Positions 58,244-64,000 of a stretch of DNA of 64,000 nt are shown piece after piece (positions within the stretch are counted from its first letter, which is position 1; each line of letters opens with the position of its first letter). Source of the stretch: Nocardia sp. NBC_00565 (lineage in GTDB: Bacteria > Actinomycetota > Actinomycetes > Mycobacteriales > Mycobacteriaceae); assembly GCF_036345915.1 (NCBI RefSeq), contig NZ_CP107785.1:3968001-4032000 (forward strand), in the 5' to 3' direction. The translations under genes were made by a program, and so were the position numbers. A model generated the notes under the pieces. The model did not search any database. It was not told the DNA's origin and worked only from the letters and a program-made list of their open reading frames with translations.

Positions 58244-59260
58244 GTGAAGTTCCTCGCCAAGCTCCGTATCGACGCGTTCATGCTCGGCATGCTGGCCAGC
58301 GTCGCGGTGGCCGCGCTGCTACCCGCGCGCGGCGGTGCGGCGGATGCGCTCGACTGGATCACCAAGATCGCGATCGGCGTACTCTTCCTGCTCTACGGCG
58401 CTCGACTCGAACCCCGCGAGGCGCTGGCCGGATTACGCCATTGGCGGCTGCACTCGTCGGTACTGGCCGTGACCTACCTGCTGTTCCCGCTGATCGGTCT
58501 GGCACTGCACGTGCTGGTGCCGTCGGTACTGACCGACGACCTCTACACCGGCGTGCTGTTCCTCTGCCTCGTGCCCTCGACCGTGCAGTCCTCGATCGCC
58601 TTCACCTCGATCGCCCGCGGCAATGTGGCGGGCGCGGTGGTCAGCGCGTCGCTCTCGAATCTGATCGGCGTCTTCGCGACCCCGCTGCTGGTGATGCTGC
58701 TGATGGACACCACCGGCAGCGCGACGGTCTCCCCCACCGCGATCCTCGCGATCGTGATCCAGTTGCTGCTGCCGTTCCTGGTGGGTCAGTTGCTGCGGCC
58801 CAGGATGACGTGGCTGCTCCGGCATACCGCGGTAACCAGGGCCGTCGATCGTGGCTCGGTCTATCTCATCGTCTACGCCGCCTTCAGCGCGGGCATGGTC
58901 GAGCACATCTGGAGCGGTATCGCACCGCGGGCGCTGCTGGCGACCGTCGCGGTGTGCGCAGGTATTCTCGCTGCCGTACTGACGATCACCACATTCGGCA
59001 GCCGACTACTCGGTTTCTCCCGCCCCGACCAGATCGTCGCCATCTTCTGCGGGTCGAAGAAGAGCCTGGCCACGGGGCTCCCGATGGCCTCGGTCCTGTT
59101 CGCCGGACACCCGGTGGGCCTGATCGTGCTGCCGCTCATGGTCTTCCATCAGATCCAGCTGATCACCTGCACGGTGCTCGCCCAGCGCTATGCGCGAGCC
59201 GCGACGCGCGAGGACCGGACCGATCTCGCTACCGCCGGGCAGTCCGCGCAACCGGCCTGA
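58244..59260 (+). CDS. Bile acid:sodium symporter family (BASS/YfeH-like) transporter
   Basis: A 338-residue polytopic protein with about ten hydrophobic segments. Two conserved re-entrant regions with crossover-type sequences are visible: CLVPSTVQSSIAFTSIARGN and FCGSKKSLATGLPMASVLF. The group moves organic anions with sodium; the physiological substrate is unknown. Starts at GTG 58244, divergent from the LysR gene, which likely regulates it. Confidence 0.88.
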   Translation: MKFLAKLRIDAFMLGMLASVAVAALLPARGGAADALDWITKIAIGVLFLLYGARLEPREALAGLRHWRLHSSVLAVTYLLFPLIGLALHVLVPSVLTDDLYTGVLFLCLVPSTVQSSIAFTSIARGNVAGAVVSASLSNLIGVFATPLLVMLLMDTTGSATVSPTAILAIVIQLLLPFLVGQLLRPRMTWLLRHTAVTRAVDRGSVYLIVYAAFSAGMVEHIWSGIAPRALLATVAVCAGILAAVLTITTFGSRLLGFSRPDQIVAIFCGSKKSLATGLPMASVLFAGHPVGLIVLPLMVFHQIQLITCTVLAQRYARAATREDRTDLATAGQSAQPA

Positions 59261-59262
59261 TC

Positions 59263-59694
59263 TCACGCGGCGGCGGCGACTCGAATATCGAACCAGGCCT
59301 TGGCTTCCGGCCGCCGCAGGTGACAGACGATCGTTGCCGACGCACCCAGTGTGAACAGGACGACGATCAGTCCGACCACGCCGGGAACCGCCTGGACGTG
59401 AACCCGCAGCACCGCGACAACCTGCAGAATCGCCAAGCCGATCACTGCCCGCCGGATAAGCGGACCACGGCCGAGAGCGAATACGGCGACGCCCAATATC
59501 CAGCTGCAGCCGAATTGCAGGGCGGCCGACCTGGCCACCTCGTCACCCGCGATCAGCCCGATGAGCACCGGATAGGCGAGGCCGAAACCCGCCAGACCCG
59601 CTGCGGCCCCTCTGGCCTCGCGCACCGATTCGGGAAGGCTGATCGGGCGCGCACTGTGCACGGCCGGTGAATCGAAATATGCCTCGGGATCCAT
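59263..59694 (-). CDS. Hypothetical membrane protein
   Basis: A 143-residue protein starting at ATG 59694 behind GGGGAG (an upstream GTG at 59742 would add 16 residues). A short acidic N-terminus (MDPEAYFDSPAVHSAR) is followed by four hydrophobic helices in sequence. I recognise no family. It ends 2 bp from the convergent transporter stop codon. Possibly a small membrane scaffold; function unknown. Confidence 0.7.
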   Translation of the reverse strand: MDPEAYFDSPAVHSARPISLPESVREARGAAAGLAGFGLAYPVLIGLIAGDEVARSAALQFGCSWILGVAVFALGRGPLIRRAVIGLAILQVVAVLRVHVQAVPGVVGLIVVLFTLGASATIVCHLRRPEAKAWFDIRVAAAA

Positions 59695-59826
59695 GGCCAC
59701 TCCCCGGTCGAGCTCGAACGCCCGCGATGTGGTGGGCGTCACAGCAAGCTAATCCACTTCCGGGATCTCGACCCGCAGGACCGAGATAGTGTGTCGCAGG
59801 TCACATTTCGACTCGCGTGCGAGCGG

Positions 59827-60510
59827 CTATGCCAGTTCGTGCCGCCGAAGGATGTCGAGCAGCCCTTCGGCGCGATCCGCCGTCGGCAACGGATCGACCA
59901 GGGCGAACCCGCAGCCCGCGGCCACCGCGCCGCCATCGGCCTCGGCGCTGTCGCCGACCATGAGCGCCGATTCCGCGCCCACCCCGAGCCGATCCAGCGC
60001 GGTCAGGAAGATCCGCGGATCCGGCTTGACCGCGCCGACCTCGAACGACAGGATGTGGGCGGCGATGAGCCGATCCCAGCCATTGGCCGCGAATGCCGGG
60101 CGGATATCGAAGGCGATATTACTCACCACGGCAACCGGAATATCTTGTGCCGCCAGCGTTTTCAGCACGGCACCGGTATCGGGATACGGCGTCCATGCCA
60201 GCGGGTCGAGCATCCAGGCGTAGAGCCGCTCGATGAGCGCCCGCGTCGGCACCCCGGCCTGCCGCAGCACCTCCAGGTAAGCCGTGCGATGCATCGCCGG
60301 ATCCAGATCCCGCTGCTGCCATGCGATCCGGCCCGCCGCGTCGAACTGCGCGCCGTGCCCGACCGGGGTCGTCATCCGATCCAGAATCGCGGCCTGTTGG
60401 ACTCGGTCCAGTGGCTCGCCATCGGCACCGACCATGTCCGCCCAGGTCTCGTCGGGCTCCAGCCGGAACAACGTGCCGGAGAAATCGAATAACACCGCCT
60501 CGATAGCCAC
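59827..60510 (-). CDS. HAD-superfamily hydrolase
   Basis: A 227-residue HAD-fold enzyme with an inserted helical cap. Motif I is LFDFSGTLF, in which the usual second Asp is Ser; motif II VVSNIAF, motif III Lys in GAVKPDPRIF, motif IV MVGDSAEADGGA. Absence of the second motif-I Asp is a feature of haloacid-dehalogenase-like members rather than phosphatases, so phosphatase activity should not be assumed. Start GTG 60510. Confidence 0.85.
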   Translation of the reverse strand: MAIEAVLFDFSGTLFRLEPDETWADMVGADGEPLDRVQQAAILDRMTTPVGHGAQFDAAGRIAWQQRDLDPAMHRTAYLEVLRQAGVPTRALIERLYAWMLDPLAWTPYPDTGAVLKTLAAQDIPVAVVSNIAFDIRPAFAANGWDRLIAAHILSFEVGAVKPDPRIFLTALDRLGVGAESALMVGDSAEADGGAVAAGCGFALVDPLPTADRAEGLLDILRRHELA

Positions 60511-60732
60511 TCGGTCAGCCTACCGACCGTGCTGATCGGAGGGTCTTGTCCGCAGCGCTCGTTCCTGCGCCGATTCTGCGGAATTCGGTCGAGAGTGAGT
60601 GGTCTGTGCGATGACGCAGAGTGCTTGCCCGCGAGGCGTTTTCAGCGCACCCGAACCCGGTTCACCAGCACTGGGAACGTACAGTGCCGGAATTCACGCA
60701 AGGCGTCGGCGATCGGGGTTACAGTGCCGTCC

Positions 60733-62679
60733 ATGAGTCGCACGCGTGGAACCTGGGTGAGTGCCGCGGCGGCGCTCACGCTCATCGTCGGACTTGCCAG
60801 CGGATGTTCATCCGACGACACCCCCGCGAACGAGGCGTGTGCGGCGGCGCCTAACGGGACACCCGTGGTCGCGACTTCGGCGGGCGCGACACCGGGAACC
60901 ACGAAAGATCTCAGCACCAATCCCGAGATCGCGACCGGCTACCGGTCGGACATGACGGCGGTGCGCACCAAGACCTACGCGGTCTCCACGGCGAATCCGG
61001 TCTCCACCAAAGCCGCCTGCGAGGTGCTGAGCAACGGCGGCACCGCTGCCGACGCGCTGATCGCGGCGCAGATGGTGCTCGGGTTGGTGGAACCGCAGGC
61101 CTCCGGCATCGGCGGCGGATCGTTCATGCTCTATTACGACGCCGCGAGTAAGAGTGTGGAGGCCTACGACGGCCGCGAGACCGCCCCTGCGGCAGCGACC
61201 GAGAACTACCTGCGCTGGGTCAGCGATACCGATCGGACCGAGCCGAAGCCGAGTGCGCGAGCGAGCGGTCGCTCGATCGGCGTGCCCGGCGTCTTACGGA
61301 TGCTGGAAATGGCACATCACGACCACGGCAAGACGGCGTGGCGGGAATTGTTCGGCCCGGCCATCGGACTCGCCGACAGCGGCTTTCCGATCAGTCCGCG
61401 CCTGGCGGGTCAGATCGCCGAGTCGGCGAAGGATCTCGCCGTGGACGAGAACGCCAAGGCGTACTTCCTCAATCCGGACGGCACGCCCAAGAAGGCCGAC
61501 ACCGTGCTGACCAACCCGGCGATGTCCAAGACCCTGAACGCCATCGCCGCCGACGGCGCGAACGCCTTCTACACCGGCGCCGTCGCCCATGACATCGTCG
61601 ACGCGGCCGGCTCCGCCGCCGGCGGGCGCACCCCCAGCCTGATCACCACCGACGACCTCGCCGGATACCAGGCCAAAAAGCGCATCGCGCTCTGCACCAC
61701 CTACCGCACGCACGAGATCTGCGGTATGCCAAGCCCGTCCTCGGGCGGCATCACTGTCGCCGCCACCCTCGGCATCCTGGAGAACTACGATCTGGCCGCG
61801 TTGCGCCCGGACAATGTCGACCGCAACGGCGGCAAGCCGAAAGCCGATGCGGTGCACCTCATCTCCGAGGCCGAGCGCCTGGCCTACGCGGACCGGAACA
61901 AGTACGTCGCGGATACGGATTTCATTCCGCTGCCCGGTAATTCGCCGCAGACCCTGCTGAACAAGGACTACCTGAAGCAGCGCGCGGGCCTCATCGACCC
62001 CGGCCACAGCATGGGCACCGCCCAGCCCGGCGATTTCGGCCCGGTCCCGCTCGGCGTCGGCCCGCAGCCGCCCGAGCACGGCACCAGCCACATCTCGATC
62101 GTCGACAAGTACGGTAATGCCGCCTCGATGACCACCACGGTCGAATCGGCCTTCGGCTCATTCCATCTCGTCGACGGATTCGTGCTGAACAACCAGCTCA
62201 CCGACTTTTCCGCCGATCCGCTCGGCACCGACGGCGCCCCCGTCGCCAACCGGGTGCAGCCGGGCAAGCGCCCGCGCAGCTCGATGAGTCCGACCCTGGT
62301 CTTCGACCGCGCCGCCGACGGCCGCGGTAACCTGACCGACGTCATCGGCTCCCCCGGCGGTGCCGTGATCATCCAGTTCGTCGTGAAAACCCTGATCGGC
62401 GTGCTGGATTGGGGCCTGGACCCGCAGCAAGCGGTATCCGGGGTCGCCTTCGGCGCGGGCAACAGTCCGGCCACCGGTGTCGGCGGTGAGCATCCCGCGA
62501 TCAACACCACCGACAACGGTGACCACGATCCACTGGTGCTGCGCCTACGTGCACTGGGCCATCAGGTCGCGGTCGCCCCGCAATCCAGCGGATTGAGCGC
62601 CCTGCAGCGCGACGGCGACGGCTGGATCGGCGGCGCGGACCCACGCCGCGAAGGTGCGGTGCTCGGCGACACCCGCTGA
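60733..62679 (+). CDS. ggt: Gamma-glutamyltransferase (lipoprotein)
   Basis: A 648-residue Ntn-hydrolase precursor that transfers the gamma-glutamyl group of glutathione-like substrates and cleaves itself into two chains. Lipobox GLASGCSSD at the end of the signal peptide (Cys about 25), substrate-binding VEAYDGRETAPA in the large chain, and the autocleavage/nucleophile Thr in PEHGTSHISIVDKYG, followed by MTTTVESAFGS and SPGGAVIIQF in the small chain. ATG 60733 gives the signal sequence; upstream frame is not conserved. Mycothiol-using genera often keep such enzymes on the cell surface. Confidence 0.93.
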   Translation: MSRTRGTWVSAAAALTLIVGLASGCSSDDTPANEACAAAPNGTPVVATSAGATPGTTKDLSTNPEIATGYRSDMTAVRTKTYAVSTANPVSTKAACEVLSNGGTAADALIAAQMVLGLVEPQASGIGGGSFMLYYDAASKSVEAYDGRETAPAAATENYLRWVSDTDRTEPKPSARASGRSIGVPGVLRMLEMAHHDHGKTAWRELFGPAIGLADSGFPISPRLAGQIAESAKDLAVDENAKAYFLNPDGTPKKADTVLTNPAMSKTLNAIAADGANAFYTGAVAHDIVDAAGSAAGGRTPSLITTDDLAGYQAKKRIALCTTYRTHEICGMPSPSSGGITVAATLGILENYDLAALRPDNVDRNGGKPKADAVHLISEAERLAYADRNKYVADTDFIPLPGNSPQTLLNKDYLKQRAGLIDPGHSMGTAQPGDFGPVPLGVGPQPPEHGTSHISIVDKYGNAASMTTTVESAFGSFHLVDGFVLNNQLTDFSADPLGTDGAPVANRVQPGKRPRSSMSPTLVFDRAADGRGNLTDVIGSPGGAVIIQFVVKTLIGVLDWGLDPQQAVSGVAFGAGNSPATGVGGEHPAINTTDNGDHDPLVLRLRALGHQVAVAPQSSGLSALQRDGDGWIGGADPRREGAVLGDTR

Positions 62680-62694
62680 CATCGTCGGGCCGCT

Positions 62695-62719
62695 CTATCC
62701 GGTCCGCGGCATCGGATAG
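62695..62719. terminator. Hairpin between ggt and the PH-domain gene
   Basis: CTATCCG and CGGATAG arms with an 11-nt loop lie 15 bp after the ggt stop, between convergent genes. Short but perfect; no T-run. Confidence 0.45.
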
Positions 62720-62738
62720 CGCCGGTCGAACCGACGTC

Positions 62739-63239
62739 TCAGGGGTTGCCCGTATATTTCGCGCCCAGTTCCCGAAGCTTGTCCAGCGCCTCGGCCGCAC
62801 GTTCCTTGTCATTGGAGCGGATCGCCATCAGCGGCACGTAATCGTCGTCGACCAATTCGAGGCGGGCCCAGGACTTCCGATCCGGGAACGAGACGCCGCG
62901 GATGTAATCCCAGGGAAATTCGGTGTCGCCCAGGATGTTCCGCACCGAAACGCCGCGCTTGCCGACGCGTACGCGCGGTCGGGTCAGCAGCAGTACCGCG
63001 GCCGCGCCGAGCAGGCCGATGCCGATCATCGCGAACTGATCGGCGAGGCGGAAGTTGACGCCGGTCGAACCGTGGCGCAACCAGATGCCGCCCGCGGTGA
63101 AGCCGGCGACGAGCAGTACCGCCACCGCCCAAGCCGTGCGGACCGCGCGATGCGGCCGCACCTCCAACTCCCAATCGCCGCGCCCCGATTCGGCGGCCCC
63201 GTCGCCGGGGCTCCTGCGCCAGATGCGAACTACCGGCAT
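62739..63239 (-). CDS. PH-domain-containing membrane protein
   Basis: A 166-residue protein: a cytoplasmic N-terminus, two hydrophobic helices (TAWAVAVLLVAGFTAGGIWL and FAMIGIGLLGAAAVLLL), and a bacterial PH-like domain (RVRVGKRGVSVRNILG, FPWDYIRGVSFPDRKSWARL). It lies 3 bp after ribH in the same direction, like Rv1417 next to ribH in M. tuberculosis, so the two are probably co-transcribed, though a link to riboflavin is not known. Confidence 0.88.
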   Translation of the reverse strand: MPVVRIWRRSPGDGAAESGRGDWELEVRPHRAVRTAWAVAVLLVAGFTAGGIWLRHGSTGVNFRLADQFAMIGIGLLGAAAVLLLTRPRVRVGKRGVSVRNILGDTEFPWDYIRGVSFPDRKSWARLELVDDDYVPLMAIRSNDKERAAEALDKLRELGAKYTGNP

Positions 63240-63242
63240 GGC

Positions 63243-63847
<605 letters not shown>

Positions 63848-63924
63848 GCTCGCTCGCTGCGCTCGCTCATCGAATTCCTTTCGTGACTGCCTGAGGGTGC
63901 AAAATCACTGCGTCAAGGTGCGAT

Positions 63925-64000
63925 TCACTGGGCCGTCTCGCCCAGATCGAGCTCGTCAAGTCCGATCAGGTCGTGTCCCATCCGGTCCCGCTTGGTGCGC
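63925..64000 (-). CDS. ribBA: C-terminus of RibBA (GTP cyclohydrolase II / DHBP synthase), partial
   Basis: The last 24 codons of a gene running in from beyond the window: TKRDRMGHDLIGLDEL followed by DLGETAQ and a stop. TKRDRMGH is the characteristic ending of the GTP cyclohydrolase II domain of actinobacterial RibA2/RibBA. It is the standard neighbour upstream of ribH in the riboflavin operon. Confidence 0.85.
   Translation of the reverse strand, partial: RTKRDRMGHDLIGLDELDLGETAQ

Overview
This window reads as high-GC actinobacterial chromosome, most likely Nocardia or a close mycolate relative. Gene content and order match the block known in Mycobacterium tuberculosis as roughly Rv1416 to Rv1458c: ABC transporter and ctaA, qor, ctaB, tkt-tal-zwf-opcA-pgl, secG, tpiA-pgk-gap, whiA-yvcK-rapZ-uvrC, a PH-domain protein, ribH and the end of ribBA. 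GTG starts and ATGA/GTGA stop-start overlaps are common. No rRNA, tRNA or CRISPR array was seen. The genus is an inference from memory of this synteny, not from a search.

Layout. 1-2515: ABC export pair and heme A synthase. 2516-10700: accessory genes (PadR, NTF2-like, DJ-1-like, TetR, aldo/keto reductase, an unusual NarI-like protein, quinone reductase) with one decayed 2-hydroxyacid dehydrogenase. 10006-11820: TetR gene divergent from a FAD monooxygenase that has lost its middle. 11845-19781: ctaB and the pentose-phosphate operon. 19802-28153: accessory metabolism (amidohydrolase/MerR pair, fused E1 alpha-beta dehydrogenase, epoxide-hydrolase-like enzyme divergent from an SDR across a KstR-like palindrome, LysR/MFS pair). 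28140-30042: secG and an MFS exporter.

31468-45284 is the most interesting part: an apparently acquired, partly decayed specialised-metabolism island lying between secG and the glycolytic genes. A forward operon carries a PaaK-like adenylate-forming enzyme, a small Cys-rich hydrolase-like protein, a P450, a VOC protein and a second P450. A reverse group carries a class I terpene cyclase, a third P450, a GGPP-type prenyl synthase and a protein of uncertain fold coupled to it. Between the groups lie an AraC regulator with a truncated tandem copy, an orphan OmpR-type response regulator, a P450 fragment and a frameshifted secreted S74-domain gene. A probable IS630-type transposase tail lies beside the cyclase. 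I infer a cryptic terpenoid (probably diterpenoid) pathway; the product is unknown.

45300-64000 returns to core genome: a META-domain lipoprotein, tpiA-pgk-gap, the uvrC-rapZ-yvcK-whiA operon, a LysR/BASS-transporter pair, a HAD enzyme, gamma-glutamyltransferase and the riboflavin genes, whose junction carries a 77-bp tandem duplication at the ribH translation start.

Several genes are broken (2-hydroxyacid dehydrogenase, FAD monooxygenase, S74 protein, P450 fragment, AraC copy, a lipoprotein). The breaks follow from reading frames in the given sequence; sequencing error cannot be excluded for the single-base cases.
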